DNA of 64,000 bases from AC-32 sp963717475 (GTDB lineage Bacteria; Actinomycetota; Thermoleophilia; Gaiellales; Gaiellaceae), in the NCBI GenBank assembly GCA_963717475.1, contig OY970337.1, positions 248,001 through 312,000 on the forward strand, read 5' to 3'. Shown here in pieces: positions 1 through 8,936 of this stretch. Position 1 is the first letter of the stretch. Each line of letters starts with the position of its first letter. The position numbers and the translations under genes are program-made. The notes under the pieces are model-generated. The model saw only the letters and a list, made by a program, of their open reading frames with translations, did not search any database and was not told the origin of the DNA.

Positions 1-1564
1 ACAGGCCGTTGCCGCTGATCGGGAAGCGGGAGTAGGCGATCGCAGTCCCGTCCGGCTTCCACGAGGGCGCCCAGTCGAAATCGTCGGGATCGTTCGTGAG
101 ATCGATCTGGTTCGCGCCGTTGGCGTCCATGACCCAGATGTCCGCGGGGATCCCGGAAATCGGGTCCCCGCGCGTGAAGGCGATGTGCGTCCCGTCCGGC
201 GACCATGCCGGGTTCCTGTCGTTCCCGCTGGCATCGGTGGGGAGCTCGGTCTGGTTGGTGCCGTCCGCGTTCATGACCCAGATCGCCGTCACGTTCGTCG
301 AGTTGTCGAACCGGGCGTAGGCGATCTTCGTGCCGTCCGGCGACCAGGCAGGGCCCCACTCGTCGCCGTTCGGGTCGTTGGACACGTCGACCTGCCCGCT
401 CCCGTCGGGGTTCATGAGCCAGATGTCCCGAGACAGCCCGCTGATGGGAACGCGAGCGAAGGCGATTCGCGTCCCGAGCGGCGACCAGGCGGGATACGTG
501 TCGTAGAAGGTCTGATCGTTCGAGAGGTCGGTCGGTTGGCTCCCGTCCGAGTGCATGTCCCAGATCTGGTACGGCGGCGGAGGCGGCGGCTCGACGTACT
601 TGGCGAACGCGATATGCCCGCTCTCGGGGGACCACGTCGGCCAGACATCGTCGGCGGCAGGGTCGTTCGTCAGGTTCCTCTGATCGCTGCCGTCCGGGCT
701 CATCGCGTAGATCTCGCCGTTGCTGTAGTCGTCGACCGAGCGGCGCGTGAACGCGATCGTGGTACCGGCGGGAGACCAGGCCGGCGCCGTGTCGTCGGCG
801 GTGTCGCTGTTGGTCAGGTCGACGGGATTCGATCCGTCCGCGTTCATCGTGTACACGTCGTAGAAGCCCGCCGCCGTGAGCCGGCTGCAGGCAATCTCGG
901 TGCCGTCAGGCGACCAGGTCGGCGCGAACTCGTCATCCTGGTTGTTCGAGACGTCCGTCTGGTTGGAGCCGTCGGCGTTCATGACGAAGATGTCGCTCTG
1001 GGTGGCGTCCAGAGTCCGGGCGAACGCGATCTTCGTGCCGTCCGGAGACCACGCGGGGTAGCCGTCGAAGGCTGGGTCCGTCGTCAGCTGGGTCTGATGC
1101 GTCCCGTCGGCATCCATCACCCAGATGTCGAAATCCGACGTGTCGGTGGCGCGTGCGAAGGCGATCTTCGTGCCGTCCGGCGACCAGGCCGGGTCGTAGT
1201 CCTGTGTCCCGTCGTTCGAGAGGTCCCGCTGATTCGAGCCGTCGGCTTGCATGACGAAGATCTCGGCGTCGTTTCGGTACTGCATGTAGGCGATCTGAGT
1301 CCCGTCCGGGGACCACGCGGGATACTGGTCGTCGAGGTTCTCGTTCGTCAGGTCGGTCTGGTTGGAGCCGTTCGCGTCCATGGCGTAGATGTCCGCACCG
1401 CTCGGGCCGGCCGGCCGCCGCGCGCCGGGAAGGCCCGGGCGATTCGGCGGTCCGTAGTGGAAGCGAGCCGCACTCGCGGAATGCAGCGTGCCCGCGCGGG
1501 CGGCGCCTCCCAGCGCGACAAGCGCGATGCCCATCGCGATAACCGGCCAGATCCTCTTGCTCAC
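1..1564 (-). CDS. TolB-like secreted beta-propeller (PD40 repeats), C-terminus off window
   Basis: The frame reads from a GTG at 1564 to the window edge without a stop, about 521 residues. It begins with a basic N-terminus and hydrophobic stretch (VSKRIWPVIAMGIALVAL) ending near GGAARAG, a likely signal peptide. Then come repeated units of about 45 residues with the core W-S-P-D-G-T-K-I-A-F and a following I-W-V-M-D-A-D-G, the PD40/TolB propeller signature. I checked the repeat frame near 62-120, 540-650 and 1080-1320, and it is the same throughout. TolB-type propellers bind peptides or other proteins in the envelope, but the ligand cannot be read from sequence. It is transcribed away from the tRNA. 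A proline-rich insert (P6) sits in one blade near 570-590. The C-terminal domain is missing from the window. Confidence 0.85.
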   Translation of the reverse strand, partial: MSKRIWPVIAMGIALVALGGAARAGTLHSASAARFHYGPPNRPGLPGARRPAGPSGADIYAMDANGSNQTDLTNENLDDQYPAWSPDGTQIAYMQYRNDAEIFVMQADGSNQRDLSNDGTQDYDPAWSPDGTKIAFARATDTSDFDIWVMDADGTHQTQLTTDPAFDGYPAWSPDGTKIAFARTLDATQSDIFVMNADGSNQTDVSNNQDDEFAPTWSPDGTEIACSRLTAAGFYDVYTMNADGSNPVDLTNSDTADDTAPAWSPAGTTIAFTRRSVDDYSNGEIYAMSPDGSDQRNLTNDPAADDVWPTWSPESGHIAFAKYVEPPPPPPYQIWDMHSDGSQPTDLSNDQTFYDTYPAWSPLGTRIAFARVPISGLSRDIWLMNPDGSGQVDVSNDPNGDEWGPAWSPDGTKIAYARFDNSTNVTAIWVMNADGTNQTELPTDASGNDRNPAWSPDGTHIAFTRGDPISGIPADIWVMDANGANQIDLTNDPDDFDWAPSWKPDGTAIAYSRFPISGNGL

Positions 1565-1655
1565 GGTGCCCTCCCCAGTGGAGGCGCGATCATCGCACCC
1601 TTCCGGCCCTTTTCCTAGGGCTCGGGGATCACCGAGCTACACTGTCGGCGACCGC

Positions 1656-1729
<74 letters not shown>

Positions 1730-1888
1730 CTGCTTTTCCCGCGTCGACCGCTTCGCTTTCCTCTCGCTCGGGCAGCTCGCCGGCTTCGCCGGCTCGCGCT
1801 GCGCTGCCGCACGGCCGCAGCTGGCCGCGCCCGCCATGTCGGTCGCGGCGGCGGAGAGTCTGCCGAGCCGACCGCTACGGTCTTGGGG

Positions 1889-2437
1889 ATGGACGAGGTG
1901 GAGGTGCGGCGCTCGCGCCGGGCGCGGCGGTGGCGGCTGGAGGTGCCCTGGGGTGAGCCGGTGCGGCTGACCGCGCCATGGTCGATGAGTCAGGTCGAGG
2001 TCGAGCAGGTGCTCCGCGAGAAGCGGGCCTGGATCGAGAAGGAGCGCCGGCGCCAGGTGCCGCGGCTGGGACTGGAGCGGCTCGCCGTGAGCGAGTCGGA
2101 GGCGCGCATCGGAGCCAAGGAGCTCGTCTCGGCCCTGGCCGAGGAGGAGGCCGAGTTGCTCGGGGTCTCCTACCGGCGTATCCGGATCGGCGCCCAGCGC
2201 ACGCTCTGGGGCTCCTGTTCTCCCGGCGGCACGCTCTCCTTCAACTGGCGGCTCGTGCTGGCGCCTTTCTCGGTGCTCGACTACGTGGTCGTCCACGAGC
2301 TCTGCCACTTGCGCTTCCTCGACCACTCGCAGCGCTTCTGGAGACTCGTCGAGGGGCGCCGTCCGCACTGGCGCGAGCAACGGGACTGGCTGCGCGAGCG
2401 TGGGCCCGAGCTGCTTGCCTTCAGAGCGTCCGAGTGA
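1889..2437 (+). CDS. YgjP/DUF45-type zinc metallopeptidase (M48-like)
   Basis: About 182 residues. The zinc motif HELCH sits in VVVHELCHLRFLDHS, with a further conserved F-W pair (SQRFWRLV) just after, as in the SprT/YgjP-like DUF45 family of small cytoplasmic metalloproteins. The first half is rich in Arg and Glu and carries the family's RRARRWRLEVPW start. ATG 1889 is preferred over the TTG two codons upstream. It lies 160 bp after the tRNA on the same strand. The fold and zinc motif are clear; the physiological substrate of this family is not settled. Confidence 0.85.
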   Translation: MDEVEVRRSRRARRWRLEVPWGEPVRLTAPWSMSQVEVEQVLREKRAWIEKERRRQVPRLGLERLAVSESEARIGAKELVSALAEEEAELLGVSYRRIRIGAQRTLWGSCSPGGTLSFNWRLVLAPFSVLDYVVVHELCHLRFLDHSQRFWRLVEGRRPHWREQRDWLRERGPELLAFRASE

Positions 2438-2447
2438 ACCGACCGAA

Positions 2448-2567
2448 AAGTTCATCGGAGTGTCCATTGTGATCAACCACGTCCGGGCCTTACTGCGGGC
2501 GCTTCAGGTTCACTCGCGGCTCGAGGCGGTCGCCGTCGCGCGCCGCCAGCACCTCGTGCCGAGCTGA
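2448..2567 (+). pseudogene. Remnant of a LuxR-family helix-turn-helix C-terminus
   Basis: This stretch holds no long gene, but one frame ending at TGA 2565 reads INHVRALLRALQVHSRLEAV followed by AVARRQHLVPS. That matches the recognition helix and C-terminal end of LuxR/GerE domains (consensus T-V-x-N-H-V-x-x-I-L-x-K-L-G-V-x-S-R-x-E-A-V). No receiver, ATPase or first HTH helix precedes it, because the frame is bounded by the end of the metallopeptidase. It is best read as the decayed tail of a lost regulator. The following 184 bases up to the sulfatase start show nothing recognisable. Confidence 0.55.
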
Positions 2568-2751
2568 CGCGCCGCATCAACACCGCGAGCACCGCGATCC
2601 CCATCGCACCCAACCGTCGTCTCAGTGGCCCATTTTGGGGCCGATCATCCTGTGTGGGTGAGAGAGAAGCGGGCTTAGCGCTACATCCTTTTTCGCGCCA
2701 CCCCGACACGAGGAGCGCGCCGCCGTGAGCGGCGGGTGCGAAAGGAACGCC

Positions 2752-4432
2752 ATGAGCTCGCAAGACCAAAGTCGCCGACCGAACATCCTGCTTGTGATGA
2801 CCGACCAGTTGCACAATCCACCGGCGTATGAGTCGGATGAGTTGGCGGCGTACCGCAGGGAGCACTGTCCGGGTCAGGAGCGTCTGCGCGCGAACGGCAT
2901 CACGTTCAAGCACCACTATCCGATCAGCGCCGCGTGCGCCCCGAGTCGCGCCTCGCTGCTGACGGGGCACCATCCCTCGCTGCACGGCGTGTCTCAGACG
3001 CCCGGGCTGACGAAGAGCGACGACGGCGACGACATGTTCTGGCTGGCGCCGGACGACGTGCCGACGATGGGCGACTGGTTCCGCGCCGGGGGCTACCGCA
3101 CGTACTACAAGGGCAAGTGGCATGCCTCGCACGCGCACCTCGACGCCGACGACGGAGACGGCTACCTGCTCTCGATCGACGACGACGGCAAGCCGCAGGA
3201 GGAGAACATCAAGCGATACCTGGAGGCGGATCTCCTCGACGAATTCGGCTTCTCCGAGTGGGTCGGCCCGGAGCCGCACGGGCTAGGCAAGCACAACACC
3301 GGCACGGTCAAGGACGTCTTCACCGCGGACGAGACGGTGGAGCTGCTGCAGCGGCTGGACGGCGACGAGAGCGATGAGCCATGGCTGACCGTCTGTTCGT
3401 TCCTGAACCCGCACGACGACTCCCTCTTCGGAGTCATCGGGCTGACGCAGGGGCTGCGGTACCACTCCTCGACCGTCCCACATGTCGAGCAGGCGCCGAC
3501 GCACGAGGAAGACCTGTCGACCAAGCCGGCCTGCCAGCAGAGCATGGTCGACCTGTGGGGAACGATCCTGGCGCCGCAGCCGTGGACCGAGACGCACCTG
3601 AAGTTCTACTATCAGTTACAGGCGACCGTCGACGAGCAGATCACCAGGGTGCTCGACGCATTGGAGGCGAGCAGCGCCTACGAGAACACGATCGTGATCT
3701 TCACGTCGGATCACGGCGACCTGCAGGGCGCGCACAACGGGATGCACGAGAAGTGGCACTGCGCCTACGAGGAGGCGCTGCACGTGCCGTTCGTCGTGTC
3801 CAGTCCGCTTCTGCCCGGCGGCGCTCGCGAGCTCGACGTGCCGACGAGCCACGCCGACCTGATTCCCGACGATGCTCGGCCTGGCCGGGATCGATCCGGA
3901 CGAGGCTCTCGCCAAGGTGCGAGCAGACCACAAGGAGACACGCCCGTTGATCGGGCGCGACCTCTCCGACGCGATCCGGGCCGCCGAGCCCACGGCGCCT
4001 GCCGAGCCGATCCTCTTCACGACCGACGACGAGATCAGCGAGGGCAACGAGGCACCGGCCAGCCCGTTCCAGAAAGCGGCCAGGGTGCTGCACCGGTCGG
4101 GCACGATCATCCAGCCGAACCACCTGGAGACCGTCATCGCCGAGGTCGACGTCGACGGGGAGCGACACCTCGTCAAGTACAGCCGCTACCACGACAACCA
4201 GCAGTTCTGGACCGTGCCGGGCGAGCGTGACGAGCGCATCCACAAGAGCAAGACGTACACGGTCACAGAGCCCGAGCCGGACGAGTACGAGCTCTACGAC
4301 CTGACCGTCGACCCGTACGAGGAGCGCAACCTCGCCCACCCGACGCATGCAGACGACCGTTCCCGCGCTCTCGAGGCGCACATGTTCGAGCTCCTCGTCC
4401 AGCAGCTCGCCGAAGAAGCGTCTCGTGCCTGA
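2752..4432 (+). CDS. Type I sulfatase, broken by one +1 frameshift near 3867
   Basis: Sulfatases of this family hydrolyse sulfate esters with a formylglycine made from the Cys of C-x-P-S-R. Here CAPSR lies at residues 62-66, after a family N-terminus (RPNILLVMTDQ with metal-binding Asp). A second metal motif, TSDHGD, is further on. The ATG at 2752 has AAAGGA about 6 nt upstream. The frame breaks in HADLIP: ATTCCC-G-ACGATG carries one extra G. The next frame continues without loss as TMLGLAGIDPDEAL to a sulfatase-like C-terminus (YELYDLTVDPYEERNLA) and stops at 4432. The coding content is intact on both sides, so sequencing error is more likely than decay. No signal peptide is seen, so it may act in the cytoplasm. 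The matching FGE enzyme is at 6047-6985. Substrate unknown. Confidence 0.85.
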
Positions 4433-4486
4433 CGCAGGCGAAACGCCCGGCTACAGGCCGCCGACGCCGTTAGAAGGCGGAGCGGC

Positions 4487-5161
4487 GTGAGCGAAGAGAC
4501 GAAACCGAGGGTGCTGATCGTCTACCACACGTACACGAAACAGACGGGCAGAGTCGCCGACGCGATAGCCAAGCAGCTCGAGGCGCGAGGCTGTGAGGTA
4601 ACGAAGGCGATGATCGAGCTCACCGACCAACGGTGGGTGCCGAAGCTCTTCTCACAATTTCCGCTGAAACACCCGATCTCTCAGGTGTCGACCATGCTCG
4701 TTCCACAGATTCGTCACCGGACCGGGGAGATCCGCATTCCCGAGGAAGCACAAGCTGGCGATTACGACCTCATGGTGATCGCGTCTCCCACCTGGTGGAT
4801 CCAGACGTCCATGCCGATCCGCTCGTACCTCGAGTCACCCGCCGCGAAGGTGATCCTCGATGGCAAGCCGTTCGCAACGGTGTCTGTTTCGCGCCGCTAC
4901 TACGGCTTTAACCTTCGCCAGCAGCGAAGGCTCGCCGAGAAGAACGGCGGACGGTTCACTGATGAGGCGCACTTTGTCGCGGCCGGTGGACAGGTCAAGT
5001 CGATGGCCTCGTGGCTTGGATACATGAAGCACGGTGAGCCACAGGCCCGTTCGATGGGGATGAAACTGCCGCCACCGAATCTGAAGCCCGACTTCGAGCA
5101 ACAGGCGAAGACGTTCGTCGACGGTCTCGTGGACAGAGTTCTCCAGCCGGCCGCCGCCTAG
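4487..5161 (+). CDS. Flavodoxin-fold protein
   Basis: 224 residues with a flavodoxin start: VLIVYHTYTKQTGRVADAIA provides the beta-1 strand and T/S/G-rich phosphate loop for FMN, and MVIASPTWWIQTSMP matches the second FMN loop (A-S-P-T-W). It resembles flavodoxin-like NAD(P)H oxidoreductases of the WrbA/menaquinone-dependent type. GTG 4487 follows the purine-rich GAAGGCGGAGCGG. It lies 54 bp after the sulfatase on the same strand and ends convergently, overlapping the DUF389 stop by 4 bp. Redox partner unknown. Confidence 0.75.
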   Translation: MSEETKPRVLIVYHTYTKQTGRVADAIAKQLEARGCEVTKAMIELTDQRWVPKLFSQFPLKHPISQVSTMLVPQIRHRTGEIRIPEEAQAGDYDLMVIASPTWWIQTSMPIRSYLESPAAKVILDGKPFATVSVSRRYYGFNLRQQRRLAEKNGGRFTDEAHFVAAGGQVKSMASWLGYMKHGEPQARSMGMKLPPPNLKPDFEQQAKTFVDGLVDRVLQPAAA

Positions 5162-6050
5162 CGCTGGCTTACGGCGGCACGCCGCGCAAGCGCCCGCTGC
5201 AGCACGAGCGTCGCAGACGCCGCGATCACCAGCATGGCGACGTTCGCACCGAGCACCCCGAGAGCGCCCCACGCCTCGCTGGTCTCCCCGAGCCCCGTGG
5301 CAACCCCGAGGTATGCGGCAGCCGGAATGGTCGTGACGGAGACGGCCACGCCGACGCCCGAGCTGGCCCTCGTCTCGAGCGCCAGCATTCCGGCCACGCC
5401 GGCAGCGAGCGCGACGACGATTGTTTCGTTGTTGACGCTCGTGAGGCTTCCGAGCACCGTCGAATCGATGTTGAAGCTCGATGGGATGCGGTCGAACGCG
5501 TTCTGCGCCAACGCGGACACGGCGGCGGCTCCGCTCGCAAACGCCATGCCGATCACCAGCGTTCCGAAGGCGCGGGCGGCAAGGCGCAGGCGACGGTCAA
5601 CCAGGCCGACGCCGACTGCCGTGATCGGCAGGAGGTCGGGGCTGATCGCCATCGCCCCGACGATCAGGATCACGTTGTACTCGATCACGCCGTAGCTGGC
5701 GATCACGCCTGCGACACACATGAAAGCGAGGTAGCGGGCGATCGGCCGTGAATTACGGGACGCCATCCCGACCACGTCTTCCCAGACTAGCCCTGCCTCT
5801 GCTCCTTCTCCGCTCGACCGGCCGAGGACCTCTTCTCGCGTGAGCGTGACAGAGCTATCGGGCACGCCGAGCCGGCGCAGGTCCCCCAATAGCTCGTCCA
5901 CGCCTCTCGCGTCGACTGTTGCAGGACAGCAGCTTGCCCCGGCCGCATCGCATCGGCGACCCTGACGCGGCTGATGTCAGGGTTTCCGTCGAGGAGCTGC
6001 GCAACGGCGGTCATCGTCCCAGACTCGCCGAAGACTTCGAGCCTGATCAC
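5158..6050 (-). CDS. DUF389 family membrane protein, frameshift near 5915
   Basis: The N-terminal part (VIRLEVFGESGTMTAVAQLL, then ISRVRVADAM) is the soluble domain typical of DUF389 proteins. The rest holds about six membrane segments with the family motif VGAMAISPDLLPI. Between them one base seems to be missing near 5911-5925: the frame changes from PGQAAVLQ to VDARGVDELLGDL. GTG 6050 overlaps the TGA of the upstream FGE gene (GTGA), so the two are probably translationally coupled. The function of DUF389 proteins is not established. Confidence 0.75.
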
Positions 6051-6985
6051 CCGTCGGCCTTGGACGGACGAACGATGCAGCGGAAGCCGATATGGCCCGT
6101 CGACGTATCGACCGCTTCGCCCTGGCGGGCGGCGGGGCGGTAGCGGAGGCAGTAGTTCGGAGCACAAAGGTGGGACCCGCCCTTGATCACCCGGCGCGGG
6201 ATCGTTTCGCCGTGTGCGTAGCTGTCCTGGTCGCTCGAGACGCGGGGATTCCTCGGCACACAACACGGCTTCTCCATGTCATCGGGATGGCGGCTCACGA
6301 AGAAATCGGTCGTCCACTCCCAGACGTTCCCGGTCATGTCGTACAGGCCGTAGCCGTTGGGCGGGAACGACCCCACGGGTGATGTTCCCTCGAATCCGTC
6401 CAGCTTCAGGTTCTGCCATGGAAACTCGCCCTGCCAGGTGTTCGCCATCGGCTTGCCGTCGGGGAAATGCTCGTCGCCCCAGGCGAAGGTTGCCCCCTCG
6501 AGTCCCCCACGCGCCGCGTACTCCCATTCCGCCTCGGTCGGCAGCTCCTTGCCGGCCCACTCGGCGTAGGCAGCCGCGTCGTCGTAAGCGACCTGCACCA
6601 CCGGATGCCGGTCGCGACCGTTGACCGTGCTTCCTCGTCCTTCGGGGTGCTTCCAATAGGCGCCTGCAACGTACTCCCACCAGTTGCGGAAGTCGCGCAG
6701 GTCGACGGGTCCGGCGGTCTTGCGGAAGACGAGCGCGCCGGGCACCAGCGACTCCGGATCAGCGCCGGGAAAGTCGGTGCGATCGAGCGGGCGTTCGCAG
6801 AATGTGGCGTAGCCGGTCTCGCGAACGAATCGGCGAAACTCAGCGGCGGTCACAGGGTGTTCGTCCATCCAGAATCCGTCCAGCGAGACGCGATGGACCG
6901 GCCGTTCCTCCGGGTAGAAGTCCTCGGAGCCCATCTCAAATGTGCCCTCGGGGATCCAGCGCATCTTGTCGGTCAGGCTGCGCAT
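6047..6985 (-). CDS. Formylglycine-generating enzyme (sulfatase-modifying factor)
   Basis: About 312 residues covering a full FGE-sulfatase domain: MRWIPEGTFEMGSEDFYPEE at the start, WMDEHPVTAAEFRRFV, LPTEAEWEYAARGG, YGLYDMTGNVWEWTTDFF, and the active-site segment KGGSHLCAPNYCLRYRP. Both cysteines of the copper/thiol centre (C-x4-C) are kept, so it should be a true aerobic FGE that converts the sulfatase Cys to formylglycine rather than one of the many Cys-less relatives. ATG 6985 is chosen; a TTG lies four codons upstream. It is on the opposite strand from the sulfatase, about 1.6 kb away. The downstream DUF389 gene overlaps its stop. Confidence 0.93.
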   Translation of the reverse strand: MRSLTDKMRWIPEGTFEMGSEDFYPEERPVHRVSLDGFWMDEHPVTAAEFRRFVRETGYATFCERPLDRTDFPGADPESLVPGALVFRKTAGPVDLRDFRNWWEYVAGAYWKHPEGRGSTVNGRDRHPVVQVAYDDAAAYAEWAGKELPTEAEWEYAARGGLEGATFAWGDEHFPDGKPMANTWQGEFPWQNLKLDGFEGTSPVGSFPPNGYGLYDMTGNVWEWTTDFFVSRHPDDMEKPCCVPRNPRVSSDQDSYAHGETIPRRVIKGGSHLCAPNYCLRYRPAARQGEAVDTSTGHIGFRCIVRPSKADG

Positions 6986-7140
6986 GTCGCCGCCCAAAAC
7001 TCTCTCGATCCCGTGCCCGAGGCGTCATCACCCCGACCGGAGGAACAGTCCCGGTGCGCAGTCGTCCTCGTGATTGCGGAAGACAACGCAGCCGAACCGT
7101 GTGCCGTCCGTTAGACCCGACGTGGAGTACGGTGACGCCT

Positions 7141-7464
7141 ATGGCCGAACTGGTCGACACACGCGACCTCACCGATCCTTCACAGCATGGTTGGGCCTTT
7201 GACTACCGGATCCGGCGCCAGGACGGCGAGGAGGTCCACGCGGAGGTTCGCTGCTGGGAAAAGGCGCAGGCCGCCGCCGAGCGGGCTGCCAACGCCGAGG
7301 CCCTCGCGGCGATCGCTGACCGGGGCATCTCGGCTGCGCTCGAGTATGCGGAGGTCGTGGAGTCCCCGGCGGCACGCGGGGGAGTACTGATCTCGATCTG
7401 GTTCGACCAAGCCGACGAAGGCAACCTGCGCCGTCGCGTCAGCTACGAGCGTACTCCCGAGTAG
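7141..7464 (+). CDS. Hypothetical protein, 107 aa
   Basis: A compact acidic protein (starts MAELVDTRDLTDPSQHGWAF) with a predicted beta-strand N-terminus, a long Ala/Glu-rich helix in the middle (KAQAAAERAANAEALAAI) and a beta-rich end. No signal peptide, membrane span or known motif. ATG 7141 has GGTGACG just upstream. The gene stands alone, divergent from the FGE gene with a 155-bp gap that would carry both promoters; I could not identify clear boxes there. Function unknown. Confidence 0.6.
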   Translation: MAELVDTRDLTDPSQHGWAFDYRIRRQDGEEVHAEVRCWEKAQAAAERAANAEALAAIADRGISAALEYAEVVESPAARGGVLISIWFDQADEGNLRRRVSYERTPE

Positions 7465-7475
7465 GGAGGACCATA

Positions 7476-7496
7476 GAAAGCCCGAGTGCGGCTTTC
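7476..7496 (+). terminator. Possible weak terminator after the 107-aa gene
   Basis: Inverted repeat GAAAGCC / GGCTTTC with a 7-nt loop, 12 bp after the stop at 7464. No T-run follows, so termination is uncertain. Confidence 0.35.
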
Positions 7497-7569
7497 ATCC
7501 GGTTCGGACGACGCAACTGCCTCGGCGCCCGGAATAGCGTCAACTGCCGTTGAGCAACAGCATGTCAAC

Positions 7570-8936
7570 ATGATTCTCGCTTCGACTCTCGGGGCGGCGC
7601 GAAGCCAGATGGCGTTCACGCTCGGCTTCCACATCATCCTGGCCTCGCTCGGCGTGGCGCTCCCTGCGCTGATGCTGATCGCGAACTACCGGGGCCTCCG
7701 CCACGACGACAGCGATGCGCTGAGGCTCGCGCAGCGCTGGTCGAAGGCGGTGGCCGTGACCTTCGCGGTCGGCGCCGTGACCGGGACCGTGCTCTCGTTC
7801 GAGTTCGGGCTCCTCTGGCCCGCGTTCACCGGGCGCTTCGGCCAGGTGTTCGGCGTGCTGTTCGCGATCGAGGGCATCTGCTTCTTCCTCGAGGCGATCT
7901 TCATCGCGATCTACATCTTCGGGTGGAAGCGCCTGTCGCCGTGGGCGCACTTCTGGACGGGCGTGCCGGTCGTGATCGCCGGCCTGGGCGGCGCGTTCTC
8001 GGTCGTCGCGGTCAACTCGTGGATGAACCAGCCGCAGGGGTTCTCGCCGACGAGCGGGAACGGTGACTTCGGTCGAGCCGCTGAAGGTGATCTTCAACCC
8101 GGCCGTGCCCTACGAGGTTCCGCACATGATCCTGGCGGCGTATCTCGTCACCGGGTTCCTGGTGGCGTCGATCTACGCGGTCGGGCTGCTGCGCGGCCGG
8201 CGCGACCGCATCCATCGCCTCGGTCTGCTGATCCCGCTGACCGTCGCGTGCATCGCGACGCCGATTCAGTTCGCCGTCGGAGACATCGGCCGCGCGCGCG
8301 ATCGCGGAGCACCAGCCGATCAAGTTCGCCGGCATGGAATGCGTGGAGCAGACGTCCACCGACGTCACGGAGTACATCTACGGCCGCTGCACGTCGAGCG
8401 GAGTCAAGGGCGGGCTCGGCATCCCCGGCTTCGACTCGTTCCTCGTCGGCTGGAGCACGAGCACCAAGGTGACCGGGCTCGACTCCGTGCCTGCCGACGA
8501 TCGCCCCCCGGCGAACACGATGCTGCACTGGGCCTTCGACACGATGGTCGGGATCTGCACCATGCTGATCGGCCTCGCGCTCTGGCTCGGGTTCGCCTGG
8601 TGGCGCAAGCGGGACTTCCCGCAGACGCGCTGGTTCCTGCGGGCGACCGCCGTCTCGGGAGTCGCGGCGGTGGTCGCGCTGGAGTGCGGCTGGATCGTCA
8701 CCGAGGTCGGGCGTCAGCCCTGGATCGTCTACAACGTCATGCGCACTTCCGACGCGGTCACGCAGGCGAGCGGAGTCTGGGTCACCTTCGGGCTCGTGCT
8801 CGGCCTCTACGTCGCGCTGGGCGCGGCGTTGATCATCACCCTGCGCGCGATGTCGGAGCGCTGGCGCCGCGAAGGCGAGCAGGACGTCGAGGTGCCCTAC
8901 GGCCCCGACGCCGGACTGCCGGAGGTCTCCGGATGA
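7570..8936 (+). CDS. cydA: Cytochrome bd ubiquinol oxidase subunit I, two +1 frameshifts
   Basis: Subunit I of the bd-type quinol oxidase carries hemes b558, b595 and d. The start MILASTLGAARSQMAFTLGFH contains the N-terminal heme-ligand His. WMNQPQGF and TEVGRQPWIVY are family signatures (the latter is the GRQPW motif). Reading needs two single-base corrections: an extra G near 8062 and an extra base in a GC-run near 8290-8300. The three segments then join smoothly (TSVEPLKVIFNP, QFAVGDI, then KFAGMECVEQT). With them it is about 455 residues with nine membrane spans, a normal length. The stop overlaps the cydB start (ATGA). The reductase donates quinol electrons to oxygen without proton pumping. 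Confidence 0.93.

Noticed and set aside
1..1350. Regular direct repeats that could suggest CRISPR or satellite DNA
   Set aside because: The period (about 130-140 bp) matches propeller blades coding for W-S-P-D-G-T, with varying third bases; no short identical repeats with unique spacers.
185..1618. Long plus-strand frame of 477 codons with repeating VRRPGR and VGAVRVHDPDV
   Set aside because: It is the antisense of the TolB-like propeller repeats. The minus strand gives the real PD40 motifs and a signal peptide.
7570..8936. cydA as a decayed pseudogene
   Set aside because: Both breaks are single extra bases and all conserved motifs are intact on both sides, next to an intact cydB.
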